From Chloroflexota bacterium (GTDB taxonomy: Bacteria > Chloroflexota > Anaerolineae > Aggregatilineales > Phototrophicaceae), in contig JAPPMO010000026.1 in NCBI GenBank assembly GCA_028873975.1, forward strand, positions 62,001-126,000: 64,000 nucleotides of DNA, given 5' to 3'. How positions within the stretch are numbered: position 1 is the stretch's first letter; every line of letters begins with the position of its first letter. Made by a program: the position numbers and the translations under genes. This document shows, in pieces, positions 7,498-16,716 of this stretch. A model generated the notes under the pieces. It saw only the letters and a program-made list of their open reading frames with translations, was not told the origin of the DNA and made no database searches.

Positions 7498-9075
7498 CTA
7501 CTCTTGCACGGAAGGTCCTTTGTCAATGAGCCAGATGTACAGCCCATCACGATTGATGATTTCGCGCATTTCCGGTGTGAAGCCTACATATTGCCAAGGT
7601 CTGTAGTTGAAGGGATGCGCGACCTGCATAAGGATTTCACCGTCCGGGAGGTCCGTCATTTGCGTAATTGGATAATAATAGCCGGCATTCACAAGCTCAT
7701 AACGCGCGCCTTCGAGGACTGGATTTTTGAATCCATGACTCCGCGATGGCGGAGTAAACGTCGTGCTTAGCGAGACCTCTCCATATTCGGCACGGATCTG
7801 CCGCGTTAGCTCCATGTGGTGCTGCTGGCTTATCACCGTCCAAAAATTCATCAAGGCTACTGCGGTTATGCCCGCAACACCCAAAGCTGTTAGTCTGAAT
7901 CCATGACGCTTGACATAAGGCGCAAAGGCAAAGGCGCAGATCAGTACGATAAAGGGCGTTAAAGCGCGAACTGTCCGCCCAAAGAGAACGATAACATGCA
8001 GCCCTGTCGAAAGAAGCGCCATCAACCCGTAAAGCATGGCCAGCGCTGCAAGCCAGAGCATGATGCGGCGCCGCAGGTCCGGTCCGCAGCTACGAGCTTG
8101 CTTGGAAGCCAATAGAAGACCCGTGAGCCAGACCAGCGAAATGACGCCTTCCGCCTCAAAGAAATAGACAAATGGAAGTATCGCTCCCTCTTCGTATTTG
8201 CCTTGGGTAATCCGCTCTGCTTGTGAGAGCAAGCCCGCGAAAACGTCAACATTCACGACAGCGTAGTTGTAAATCAGAACCGGAAGCAGCAATATCGAGG
8301 CGCCGATCGCGACAAAGCATAGCCTTGCGAACATCACGCGCGGATTGCTAGCGAGAACCAGGCAGTACAAAAATCCGATTGTACATACCAGGAAAACATG
8401 ATTGGTATATATCCAGAACGCGCAAAACAGGAAAAGACCTGTCAGAAGCCCGCCTCGAAGGTCTGCCTCGCGCGGACGCAAAGCAACGTAGAGTGCCAAC
8501 AGCGCGCAAAGCATGGAGATGTCGTATGTCAGGAAATGCCGCGACCAAATGAACCAGGTATTGGAAGCCGCGAGAAGAAACGCTGCGATTAGACCTTCTA
8601 AATCATCGGCGCCCGCCCTTCGGGCAATGTAATAAATGAGACCGATTGAAAGCACTGAAGGAATCGCGAAGAAAATCGCTGAAAATCGAAAATCCCCTGT
8701 TTGATCTTTCCAGTATTCGCGCCAGGTCAATTCCTTGTCAGCGCTCAGTTCAAAAACGATTCGATGAATGAAGGCTGGAACGAATGTCGCGGCATAGGCG
8801 CCGGGATGCGTCCGATACTCCAGCAGGCTGCCGAATCCATCCAAAACGTTTCCTTCAAATACAGCATTGGCAATATAGATAGTGATTTCATAGTAGCGGG
8901 ATTCATCGGGAAAATATCGTTGACCGCCGTCGAAAACCAGGAGCAATCTCAATGCGAAGGCGACAAACATGATAATTCGCAGCGCATGGACCGGACCAGA
9001 ACGTTTGGCTGTAGACTGCAGCCCGGCGAGCGCTTGCGCGAGCCTTGTCCGTTCCGGCAGGCGCGTTTCCGCCAT
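7498..9075 (-). CDS. PMT/ArnT-type membrane glycosyltransferase, copy 3
   Basis: 525 aa with about 10-12 membrane helices, of the dolichyl-phosphate-mannose mannosyltransferase (GT39/GT83, PMT_2) type, which moves sugars from polyprenyl-phosphate donors to protein or lipid outside the membrane. The first outer loop has the family's acidic pair in the form FPDESRYY (residues about 56-63). The C-terminal tail (PFNYRPWQYVGFTPEMREI, then INRDGLYIWLIDKGP) is almost identical to the next copy upstream, also at DNA level. It starts 3 bp after that copy's stop, so both share a transcript. Substrate unknown. Confidence 0.85.
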   Translation of the reverse strand: MAETRLPERTRLAQALAGLQSTAKRSGPVHALRIIMFVAFALRLLLVFDGGQRYFPDESRYYEITIYIANAVFEGNVLDGFGSLLEYRTHPGAYAATFVPAFIHRIVFELSADKELTWREYWKDQTGDFRFSAIFFAIPSVLSIGLIYYIARRAGADDLEGLIAAFLLAASNTWFIWSRHFLTYDISMLCALLALYVALRPREADLRGGLLTGLFLFCAFWIYTNHVFLVCTIGFLYCLVLASNPRVMFARLCFVAIGASILLLPVLIYNYAVVNVDVFAGLLSQAERITQGKYEEGAILPFVYFFEAEGVISLVWLTGLLLASKQARSCGPDLRRRIMLWLAALAMLYGLMALLSTGLHVIVLFGRTVRALTPFIVLICAFAFAPYVKRHGFRLTALGVAGITAVALMNFWTVISQQHHMELTRQIRAEYGEVSLSTTFTPPSRSHGFKNPVLEGARYELVNAGYYYPITQMTDLPDGEILMQVAHPFNYRPWQYVGFTPEMREIINRDGLYIWLIDKGPSVQE

Positions 9076-9078
9076 CGC

Positions 9079-10584
9079 TTATGGTCCCTTGTCGATGAGC
9101 CAGATGTACAGCCCATCCCGATTGATGATTTCTCGCATCTCGGCTGTCATGCCCTCATATTGCCAGGGTCTGTGATTGAAGGGATGAGCGACCTTCAAGA
9201 GGACTTCACTATCCGGAAGGTCCGCCATTTCCGTAATCGGATAAAAGTAGCCGGCGTTAAGCAGCGTATAGCGCGCAAGCGGTTTCTCTTTTCCATATAC
9301 TCCGATGGGCAAGGCCGGATGACTCAACGTTGTCTCGTATGACAATTCGCCGTAATCCTGCCTTGCGCGTCCGGCAATTTCAATAAAATACGCTTGTCTG
9401 ATCGCAGGAACAAAGTTTGCCAGCGCAAATATGCAGACGATCGCAATAAAAGCCAGAACAACATACCGGCCGCGACCCAGCAGCAGCGGCGTGATGCCAT
9501 AGGCGCTCAGGAGGATAATGAACGGCGTCATAGCGCGCGCAATGCGGCCATACACGACGGCCACCTGCAAAACGGAAGAAAAAAGACAAAGTATTAGATA
9601 CAAGGAAAGCAAGCAAGCAAGCCACAAAACGGCGCGCTGCCCGCTTTCTGACTTCCATTGCCCCCGTAAGGTCCATCCGGCAGCCGCCAGGCACAGGACC
9701 CAGATCAAAGCGATTCCCCCTTCTGAATGACCAAAGTAGGTAAACGGAAAGACGATGCCTTCGGCGTATTCTCCCTGGTTCGCGGATGTCGAAAACGCAG
9801 CCAATTCCGATGCGATATCGATGCTCAGGACATAGTGGTTGTAGAGAAACAGCGGCGTCGCGATCAATAGCGCGCCAATGGCCATGCCCGACGCTCGGAT
9901 CGCCGAATCGCGCCAATGGGAGGCCAGAAAACCGCAGTAGATTAAGGCGATCATGAGGACAAACGTGATATGACCAAAATAAATCCACAAACATATAAAG
10001 GTCGCGATTCCGACCGCAATCGCATGTTTTATGTTTGTCTGTTGACTGGGGATAGCCAGCCAGAGAGCCGCCAGGCCGATCAGCAGCGAGAAGTCATAGG
10101 GCAAGAAATGCTTGGAAAAGACAAAAAAGCTGTTGGATGCCGCCAGCAAAAAGGCCGCGATCAGAGCCTCAGTTTCGCCAGCGCCGGCTCGACGCGCCAG
10201 CAAATAAATCATGCCAATTGAAAGCACTGAAGGAAGCGCGAATAGCAACGCCGAGACACGATAGTCATTGTCGCGATCCACCCAATAGGTTATCCAGGTA
10301 AAGTCGGGTGGCGGGCTCAAGTCAAAGATCAAGCGATGCACGATGGCGGGAACAAGCCCGACGGCGGTGAAACCATGATGCTTGTCGTAAGCCAATACCT
10401 TGTCGATTGCGCTGCGAAAATCAGCCTGAAACAGAGAATCCACAGCGCCGACCGACCGACGTTGATAGCGACTTTCGTCGGGGAAATAAAATTGGCCGCC
10501 GTTGACGATCAACAACAGACGCAGCAGGTAAGCCGCGAGCATCAATATAAACAAGACCTGCGTCGCGCGCAAATTCAGGTTCAT
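9079..10584 (-). CDS. PMT/ArnT-type membrane glycosyltransferase, copy 2
   Basis: 501 aa paralogue of the flanking copies, with a polytopic membrane core and the acidic loop motif FPDESRYQ (residues about 35-42). The tail shares PFNHRPWQYEGMTAEMREI and IWLIDKGP with copy 3. The body is more diverged than the tail, which suggests tandem duplication followed by gene conversion or purifying selection on the C-terminus. No strong ribosome site before the ATG. Repeat A sequence lies between this gene and copy 1. Confidence 0.85.
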   Translation of the reverse strand: MNLNLRATQVLFILMLAAYLLRLLLIVNGGQFYFPDESRYQRRSVGAVDSLFQADFRSAIDKVLAYDKHHGFTAVGLVPAIVHRLIFDLSPPPDFTWITYWVDRDNDYRVSALLFALPSVLSIGMIYLLARRAGAGETEALIAAFLLAASNSFFVFSKHFLPYDFSLLIGLAALWLAIPSQQTNIKHAIAVGIATFICLWIYFGHITFVLMIALIYCGFLASHWRDSAIRASGMAIGALLIATPLFLYNHYVLSIDIASELAAFSTSANQGEYAEGIVFPFTYFGHSEGGIALIWVLCLAAAGWTLRGQWKSESGQRAVLWLACLLSLYLILCLFSSVLQVAVVYGRIARAMTPFIILLSAYGITPLLLGRGRYVVLAFIAIVCIFALANFVPAIRQAYFIEIAGRARQDYGELSYETTLSHPALPIGVYGKEKPLARYTLLNAGYFYPITEMADLPDSEVLLKVAHPFNHRPWQYEGMTAEMREIINRDGLYIWLIDKGP

Positions 10585-10718
10585 AAGGTTGCCGGTCTAC
10601 GCCGCTCTATCGGTGGTTCGCCCATCAGACTATGTTAATCCTTCCCGTTTCTGTTGCAAATCGAAACTTGCGGTTCCTCGGCTTTCTCTACACCAAATCG
10701 GATAAAGCTCAAAATCTT

Positions 10719-10830
10719 AACCACCGAGTACACCGAGAATTGTTTGCGAAATAGTCCTTTTCTTTCTGTCCTTCGTGTCTTGACGGTCAGTGTCGGCGGG
10801 CTGTGTCTACGCGCCCTACGCGACCTGTGG
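10719..10830. repeat. Repeat A fragment joined to the 19-bp repeat C
   Basis: The 330-bp gap between glycosyltransferase copies 2 and 1 contains ACCGAG-type 9-mers (10721-10738), then a segment also found at 59236-59263 (GAATTG...TGCGAAATAGTCC), then repeat C sequences (GACGGTCAGTGTC and TGTCTACGCG) at 10782-10825. No TIR pair is recognisable, so it is a degraded or rearranged copy. The rest of the gap shows nothing. Confidence 0.6.
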
Positions 10831-10917
10831 TGAAACTGAATGTGGCTCATTTGAATTTCAACCGACTTCGATACACTACCCGACCTGTCGAACCACCCTT
10901 CCCGCCATATTCCTGCT

Positions 10918-12462
10918 TCAATCCGAGGAGGGCTCCGTGTCGATCAACCAGATCGCAAAGTCGCTCCGGTTGACTATTTCCCGCATTTGCGGGGTCATGC
11001 CTTCGTATTGCCACGGTTTATAGTTAAAGGGATGGGAGATTTCCAGCAGTATTTCGCCCTCTGGCAGGTCGCTGCGGATGTCTTCTATCGGGTAGTAATT
11101 GGCGGCATTGAACAGCCGATAGCGGGCACCAGGCGCCTCCGGCCGGAGATCCCACCAACTGAATACCGGATTCTCGCCCGTTTCAACGGTCGTCTCGAAG
11201 GAGACCTCATCGTAGCTCTGATAAACTTCCCAAGCGATTTCCAAAGGATACTGCTGCGCGATCGCCGGGGCAAAATTGGCTATCGACAGGGCGCCAAGGC
11301 CGACAACTAAGAAAGTGAGAGCGCCGCGTCCATAGCGCAATAGACGCGCTGAAAAGCCATAGGCGCATGCCATCGCGATAAATGGCGCCAGCGAGCGGAC
11401 CACACGGCCGTAGACAACAAAAAGCTGCAAACCCGCGGACAATAGCGAGAGCATCAGATAGAGACTGAATAGACAGGCAAACCACATCCAAGCCCGCCGG
11501 CGGTCATGCGAAAGATGCCGACTGCGCAATGTCGAGGCGGCAAAGACCAGCCCGAATATCCAGACGATACTCATCAAGCCTTCAACATCGCGGAAATACA
11601 GAAAGGGGAAGATCAAGCCTTCGGAAAACGACCCGTGATCGACCGTTTCGGAAAAGGTCATCATCTGCAGTATGACATTTTCGTTCAGGAAAATCATGTT
11701 GAAAAGCGCGATCGGGAGGAAGAACAGCAGGGCGCCGCCTGCCATGCCAAAGGCTCTGCGCAAGGCGTCGCGCGGGTCCGAAGCTAGAAGGACGCAGTAC
11801 AAAATGCCTATGGTGATGGCCAAGGTGACATAACCGTTGTAGATCCAGAAAACGAGAAAAGCCAGCCAGCCGACAAACAACGCGTTCATGATGCGCCAAG
11901 TACGCAGGCGAAGCGCGAAGTAAATGGCGATCAATCCGATAAGAATGGCAATGTCATAGGGAAGAAGATGCTTGGCAAAGAAGAAAAATGATTGGGAAGT
12001 CGCTAGCAGATAGGCGCCCAATAGCGCTTCCCCTTCATTGGCGCCGGCCTGTCGCCCGATCAGATAAATCATGCCAATGCAAAGAACCGAGGGCAGCGCA
12101 AAGATCAGCGCGGGCAACCGAAAATTCTGCGGCGGGGTATGCCATAGATCTTTCCACAGCAAGTTGTCATCGTGGCTAAAGCTGTGGATTAGACGGTGAA
12201 ACAAGGCCGGGACAAGCTTGGCAAGCGCAATACCCTGATGAAACTCGTATTTGAAAACTGTCTTGACGGCATTTTTGAAGTCGGCGTTGAAGATGTGTTT
12301 TGTCGTTTCTATGGAGCGGTAGTAGCGCAGCTCGTCCGGATGAAACAATTGTCCGCCGTTGATGATCAGGAGCAATCGAAGGCCATAGGCTATCAGCATT
12401 AACAGGACTAGGAGCGAACTTGGGCGGGCAAGTTTGTTCTGAATGGACAAATGCCTCTCCAT
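10918..12462 (-). CDS. PMT/ArnT-type membrane glycosyltransferase, copy 1
   Basis: 514 aa polytopic membrane protein of the same GT39/GT83-like family as the two genes downstream. The loop motif is FHPDELRYY (residues about 41-49) and the tail PFNYKPWQYEGMTPQMREI. It is the most diverged of the three (SDFAIWLIDTEPSSD at the end). The upstream HEAT-repeat gene ends 65 bp away on the same strand. Donor and acceptor are not predictable. Confidence 0.85.
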   Translation of the reverse strand: MERHLSIQNKLARPSSLLVLLMLIAYGLRLLLIINGGQLFHPDELRYYRSIETTKHIFNADFKNAVKTVFKYEFHQGIALAKLVPALFHRLIHSFSHDDNLLWKDLWHTPPQNFRLPALIFALPSVLCIGMIYLIGRQAGANEGEALLGAYLLATSQSFFFFAKHLLPYDIAILIGLIAIYFALRLRTWRIMNALFVGWLAFLVFWIYNGYVTLAITIGILYCVLLASDPRDALRRAFGMAGGALLFFLPIALFNMIFLNENVILQMMTFSETVDHGSFSEGLIFPFLYFRDVEGLMSIVWIFGLVFAASTLRSRHLSHDRRRAWMWFACLFSLYLMLSLLSAGLQLFVVYGRVVRSLAPFIAMACAYGFSARLLRYGRGALTFLVVGLGALSIANFAPAIAQQYPLEIAWEVYQSYDEVSFETTVETGENPVFSWWDLRPEAPGARYRLFNAANYYPIEDIRSDLPEGEILLEISHPFNYKPWQYEGMTPQMREIVNRSDFAIWLIDTEPSSD

Positions 12463-12527
12463 CGCCGGCGTATTGGGGGGACCTGCTGCTGGGTCCAGCT
12501 AACCTGTCGCGCGCTCCGCGCCGGTAA

Positions 12528-12968
12528 TCAGATCTTGGGCTGCGCGTCCGCATACAGCGGGCGCTCGAATTCGTATCCCAATTGGCGCAGCGCCTGCAGG
12601 GCAGCCTGCCTTGTCTTGTCGCGGCTGTTGTCGGCGAAGTTGAGGAGGGCGTCAATAGCGCGCGGATCGCCGATCTTGCCAAGCGCGATCGCGGCATTGT
12701 AGGGGGTCTGAAACCCGGGGGCGTCCAGAGCGCGGATTAGCGCAGTAACCGCGCGATCGTCCCGTAGTTTGCCGAGCATCAGCGCGGCTCGTCCGCGCAC
12801 GATCAAATCTTCTTGCTGGTTCTCCACGATATCCATGAGCGTCCGCACAGCCTGGTCGCCGCCAAGCATGCCTAGCTTGATAACTGCCGTGCGCCGCCTG
12901 TCTTTGTTGATATCGCGCAATTCTGTCAGGATCACATGAACGGACTTCGGGCTATCTGGGTCGATCAT
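12528..12968 (-). CDS. HEAT-repeat protein
   Basis: 146 aa, starting at the ATG at 12968 (an AGGCAG lies upstream; a longer reading adds 18 unlike residues). It consists of about four HEAT/PBS-lyase-type helical repeats with the typical A-A-x-x-L-G-x-L/I-x-D-x-R-A pattern (AALMLGKLRDDRAV, AAIALGKIGDPRAI). Such repeats bind proteins. No catalytic residues. It lies between an orphan ABC ATPase and the glycosyltransferase genes on the same strand. Function unknown. Confidence 0.8.
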   Translation of the reverse strand: MIDPDSPKSVHVILTELRDINKDRRRTAVIKLGMLGGDQAVRTLMDIVENQQEDLIVRGRAALMLGKLRDDRAVTALIRALDAPGFQTPYNAAIALGKIGDPRAIDALLNFADNSRDKTRQAALQALRQLGYEFERPLYADAQPKI

Positions 12969-13258
12969 TGGCGTCTGCCTTTCGCCTGCTCGGTTGAAAC
13001 GATGCCCCCGGGTTTCTTTCAATATCAGACCGGCACAAAAATATGGGGCGGCAAAAAACTTTCTGCGAATGCGCTATCCCTGTTTTCGGGTTTGCCATCC
13101 AATCGACTGGATCACTCCGGATTGCACAGCCCTCATGTCTTTGTATATTTCCATGCGCTTCTCCAGAGGGTCCTGCTCAGCCGCTCGCTTTGGAAGCGCT
13201 GCCCGCCGCCATTGGCGACAGCGACCGTTCGCGCTCAAGAGCATTGTACCTTTTTCTC

Positions 13259-13284
13259 AGACAAATCGCATATCATATTTGTCT
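13259..13284. other. Unexplained 8-bp inverted repeat in a gene-free stretch
   Basis: The 367-bp stretch 12969-13335 between the HEAT gene and the ABC ATPase has no convincing gene. It holds AGACAAAT / ATTTGTCT, a perfect 8-bp inverted repeat with a 10-bp centre. No T-run follows on either strand, so a terminator is unlikely; an operator or a weak hairpin remain possible. Confidence 0.35.
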
Positions 13285-13335
13285 ATGAAATTCGGCTGGC
13301 AATGCAGCGATGTCCTGCATGGCGCAGAAGATGTC

Positions 13336-14073
13336 TCAGCCCTCGGCGGTCATCTCGACAGTTCCCGCCACGCTATCAAAAGCCTGGCTGCTGCTGACGT
13401 AGAGCCGTCCCTCGTGAATGCGGCAGACACGATCGGCGAAGGGCGCAATCTCTACATTATGGGTCGCCATGATCAAGGTCTTGCCCGCTTCTCGCGTCAG
13501 TTCCAGCAACAGCTGCAAGACCTGTTGCCCGGTATCTTCGTCGAGATTGCCGGTCGGCTCGTCCGCCAGCAATACCTTCGGTTCCTGCGCCAGCGCGCGG
13601 GCGATGGCGACGCGTTGCTGCTCGCCCCCACTGAGCTTGTCCGGGAAAGAATCCGCGCGGTCCGCCAAGCCAACGCGTTCGAGCAATTCGCGGGCGCGCA
13701 TTTCATCCTCCTTGCCGCGATCGCGGCGAAGTTCCTGTGGCAGCGTGATGTTTTCCAGGACCGTCAGCGTCGGTATCAAATTGAAAAACTGGAATATGAT
13801 GCCGACATAATCGCGGCGGAACAGTGTCTGTTCCGTATCATTCATCGCCGTGATATCGACGCCGTCGATCAGCACGCGGCCGCCATCGGGGCTGTCGATG
13901 CCGCTTAGCATGTTGAGCAAGGTGCTCTTGCCGCTGCCGCTCTTGCCGAGCATGACAAAGAATTCGCCTTGGATAATATCGATATTGACACAATTGAGCA
14001 CGAGGCGTCGGCGGCCGCCTTCAGTATATGTCTTGAGCAGATCTTGAATACGAACAACAACAACGGGTTCCAT
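13336..14073 (-). CDS. ABC transporter ATP-binding protein (LolD/MacB type), orphan
   Basis: 245 aa from the ATG at 14073 (AGGG 5 nt upstream). Walker A GKSGSGKS at residues 43-50, Q-loop in [17 protein letters not shown], signature LSGGEQQR, Walker [13 protein letters not shown], and the switch His in MATHN. The Q-loop and NLDEDTG details fit the LolD/MacB/FtsE-like group, which works with FtsX-type permeases in lipoprotein release, efflux or cell division. No permease is adjacent, so partners must be elsewhere. A TACAAT about 30 bp upstream (14110 region) may be its -10. Confidence 0.9.
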   Translation of the reverse strand: MEPVVVVRIQDLLKTYTEGGRRRLVLNCVNIDIIQGEFFVMLGKSGSGKSTLLNMLSGIDSPDGGRVLIDGVDITAMNDTEQTLFRRDYVGIIFQFFNLIPTLTVLENITLPQELRRDRGKEDEMRARELLERVGLADRADSFPDKLSGGEQQRVAIARALAQEPKVLLADEPTGNLDEDTGQQVLQLLLELTREAGKTLIMATHNVEIAPFADRVCRIHEGRLYVSSSQAFDSVAGTVEMTAEG

Positions 14074-14416
14074 GGTCGCCCTGCACATTGGTCAGTGGCG
14101 CTTATTGTATCATCTTTGCGGGCGATGATGAGATCCTGACAAAGGGGCTCTGGCTTCGCCGGGCGCCCCGATATCAACAAAATCAATAATCTTGATTATG
14201 AACTCCGATGCGGATTCGTAGGCAATGCGGGGGCAGCTAATCTCGTTTCGGTTTATCATAAATTGTGCAAAGACAAAGACTTGCCAATGGCAGATTGCGC
14301 CTATGATCTATTGCCAGGCGCGCCAGAAAAGATAATCCGGCCGACGCGCTTGATGCGTTGCTTGGCGAACGGACATGCTCCGGTCGGCTAAAGTCTATTT
14401 TTCAGGAGGTGAAGTA

Positions 14417-15664
14417 ATGCGAGCAAGGTTTCCAGGATTCCTGATAATCATAATGTTGCTGTTAGTTCCCCCGGCGCTAGGCCAGGACGGCGACAGCGTG
14501 ATCGACCCGTACGACGAAATGATGGTGAACCCCGACGTCAATATCAGCTTCCCGCCCCCGGTCTACGTGGTGCGCGACAGCATTGATATTCGCGGTACGG
14601 TGAACCTGCCGAATATCTTGAGTTTTTTCGTCGAATTCCGGCCACTGGTTGTGGACATGATGGATTCGGACGTCCAAGCAGAAGAACCTTGGTCCCCGGC
14701 AACCCTGCCTCAGCGATCGAGCGTCGTTGACGGCATTCTCGGTACTTGGAACACGATGATGGCGCGTGACGGACTTCACGAGTTGCGCTTGAAAATCAAC
14801 ACCGGGGACGGTCCGCAGTACGTGCGTCTAAGCCCGATCCGCGTCGAGAATAATCCACCGCCCTTTGTCGAAGAAACGATGCCGCCGGAAATGGAGGCGC
14901 CAGAAATAGAAGCGCCGCCAGAATCTCCGGCCGAGCCAGATCCCGCAGACGCGCCCGTTGATGAACCAGCGGAGGCAGCCAGCGACGATTCGCCGCGCGT
15001 GGTCGCCCTGGTCAATAGCAATGTCCGCGCCGGAGACAATACCTTCTATCAGATCGTCGGATTCTTGCTCGAGGGAAGAAGCGCCAAAATCCTTGGCACG
15101 AGCAGCCGCGGCACCAGTTGGTACTTCATCGAACTGGACACCGGCGTCCGCGGTTTCATACATCCAAACATCGTCAGTGCCGAAGGCGATCTGAGTAATC
15201 TGGATAGCATCGCGCCGCCGGCCTTGCCACCGACCCCCATTCCGATACCGACGGCTATCCCGGTAGCAGCGCCGCCCGCCGCGCCTGCCGCGCCCGCCAA
15301 CGGTCCTAATCTGGTCTTTGGCGAGATACGGATGGAGCCTCATCCAGCAACTTGCAACGAGACTTACACCATTCACGTAACGGTCCAAAACAATGGCAAT
15401 GGCGATTCCGGGGGATTCTCAGTTGAGGTTAGAGACTCGCGGATGGGCACGGGCGCAGGGCAAGCGACGACGCAAATTGGTTATCCGCCGATTCCCGCGG
15501 GACAATCAAGGTCCGCCTTCGGCCGCATAACGCAGAGCCAATACTATGATGAAGTGCACCACGTGAATCTGGTGCTCGACATCCACAATCAGGTGCCGGA
15601 AACCAATGAGGGCGACAATCACGGCGCGACCGCAGCCTACATCTTAAGGCGCGGCGGCTGCTAG
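14417..15664 (+). CDS. Secreted SH3b- and CARDB-domain protein
   Basis: 415 aa. The start at 14417 is set by AGGAGGT at 14404-14410. A signal peptide (RFPGFLIIIMLLLVPPALGQ) is followed by a beta-rich region, an acidic Pro/Glu linker, a bacterial SH3 domain (about 195-260: VALVNSNVRAGDNTFYQIVG), a Pro/Ala linker and a CARDB adhesion-like Ig fold to the C-terminus (VTVQNNGNGDSGGFSVEV). SH3b domains bind peptidoglycan or peptides; CARDB modules are common in secreted adhesins. No enzyme motif. Probably a cell-surface structural or adhesion protein. Confidence 0.8.
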   Translation: MRARFPGFLIIIMLLLVPPALGQDGDSVIDPYDEMMVNPDVNISFPPPVYVVRDSIDIRGTVNLPNILSFFVEFRPLVVDMMDSDVQAEEPWSPATLPQRSSVVDGILGTWNTMMARDGLHELRLKINTGDGPQYVRLSPIRVENNPPPFVEETMPPEMEAPEIEAPPESPAEPDPADAPVDEPAEAASDDSPRVVALVNSNVRAGDNTFYQIVGFLLEGRSAKILGTSSRGTSWYFIELDTGVRGFIHPNIVSAEGDLSNLDSIAPPALPPTPIPIPTAIPVAAPPAAPAAPANGPNLVFGEIRMEPHPATCNETYTIHVTVQNNGNGDSGGFSVEVRDSRMGTGAGQATTQIGYPPIPAGQSRSAFGRITQSQYYDEVHHVNLVLDIHNQVPETNEGDNHGATAAYILRRGGC

Positions 15665-15675
15665 TTTTCGTCAAT

Positions 15676-15709
15676 AGAAGAGGGCTGTTCCTTTGTTCAT
15701 CCCTCTTCT
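15676..15709. terminator. Candidate bidirectional terminator between convergent genes
   Basis: A perfect 9-bp inverted repeat, AGAAGAGGG (15676-15684) and CCCTCTTCT (15701-15709), with a 16-nt loop sits where two genes converge. It lies partly inside the last codons of the minus-strand methyltransferase. T-rich sequence is short on both sides, so efficiency is doubtful. Confidence 0.4.
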
Positions 15710-16434
15710 TCCCTACCCAACACGGTATAACGATTGAGCGTCCCGCTCGCCCCGTCAGCGCGAAAATCGGCTATGGCTGACAGACCTGTCGCCGCGACGA
15801 GGTCATCGTGTTCGGCGTCATCAACGTAATGGCAATAACGCAGGGCGCGCTCGCCGCGCCGCCAATCCAACAGGTAGTCGTTCTTTTCCACAGGAAAGTC
15901 GCTGTCCCAGGGCAGGATCCGAGCGCGGAAGCGCTCTTCTTCATAGAAGCGCCAGGCTGCGAAAATCAAATGGCTCCCCGGCTTAAGCGACTGCGCGCAG
16001 CGCAGGAGCAGTTCGCGGCGCTGCCGAAAACCCGGCACATGATGCAGGACGCCGAAGAGGACGACTAGCTGAGCCTGCATATCCGGTAGTTCATCTTCGA
16101 CCAGATCCTGTTTGATCAATCGGACCCTTGCCTGCTCGAGCTCGGCGAGCCGAGTCCCCGCCAAACGGAGCAACTCTCGACTGCTGTCGATGCCTGTGTA
16201 ATCAAAAGGAGTCGTCTGGCGCTCCGAAAGAAACAGGGCGAAGCGACCGTTGCCGCAGCCAATGTCGATCACAGATTGGATCGGCAAGTCGATTTTGGAA
16301 AGCGCCTGAAGCCAGCCGTGCCAGGCTCGCCCCCGCGTCGCGTCAAATTCCTTCGCCACCCTGGCATAGAATACCTGATTGATCTGGTTCAAGCGCGCGC
16401 GCGTAGCCTGATCCACGTTGGATTGCCCCTTCAT
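15697..16434 (-). CDS. Class I SAM-dependent methyltransferase (Trm9/ALKBH8-like)
   Basis: 245 aa from the ATG at 16434; a TTG at 16482 would add 16 residues. Motif I is VIDIGCGNGRFALFL, followed by the acidic SAM-ribose residue in YTGIDSS and motif IV-like VVLFGVLHHVPG. The N-terminal YARVAKEFDATRGRAW resembles the start of Trm9/ALKBH8-type tRNA wobble-uridine methyltransferases, although many family members act on small molecules. It is monocistronic and convergent with the SH3/CARDB gene. Substrate not determinable. Confidence 0.8.
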   Translation of the reverse strand: MKGQSNVDQATRARLNQINQVFYARVAKEFDATRGRAWHGWLQALSKIDLPIQSVIDIGCGNGRFALFLSERQTTPFDYTGIDSSRELLRLAGTRLAELEQARVRLIKQDLVEDELPDMQAQLVVLFGVLHHVPGFRQRRELLLRCAQSLKPGSHLIFAAWRFYEEERFRARILPWDSDFPVEKNDYLLDWRRGERALRYCHYVDDAEHDDLVAATGLSAIADFRADGASGTLNRYTVLGREEEG

Positions 16435-16716
16435 CGAGGTAAGATCGGTCGATGCCAGCCCATCAATATCATAACATCCCAAAAGATTTTTCCTCTATTT
16501 CCCATTCCTTCGCAGTTTGGCGGCGATCAACAAAATTACCAACAGGTCCATTGCGGATCTTACGGACTTCAACAGAAGATATGTTATAGTGTGAATATGC
16601 CGTAACGGTGCTGCCCTGTCGGTTGTTGACGTGATTTATTTCACCGCTGGGGACTCACTGTACGGACGGTGATGTCGCCAAGTCAAACGACGTCGCTTGA
16701 ACGAAAAGAGGACAGG

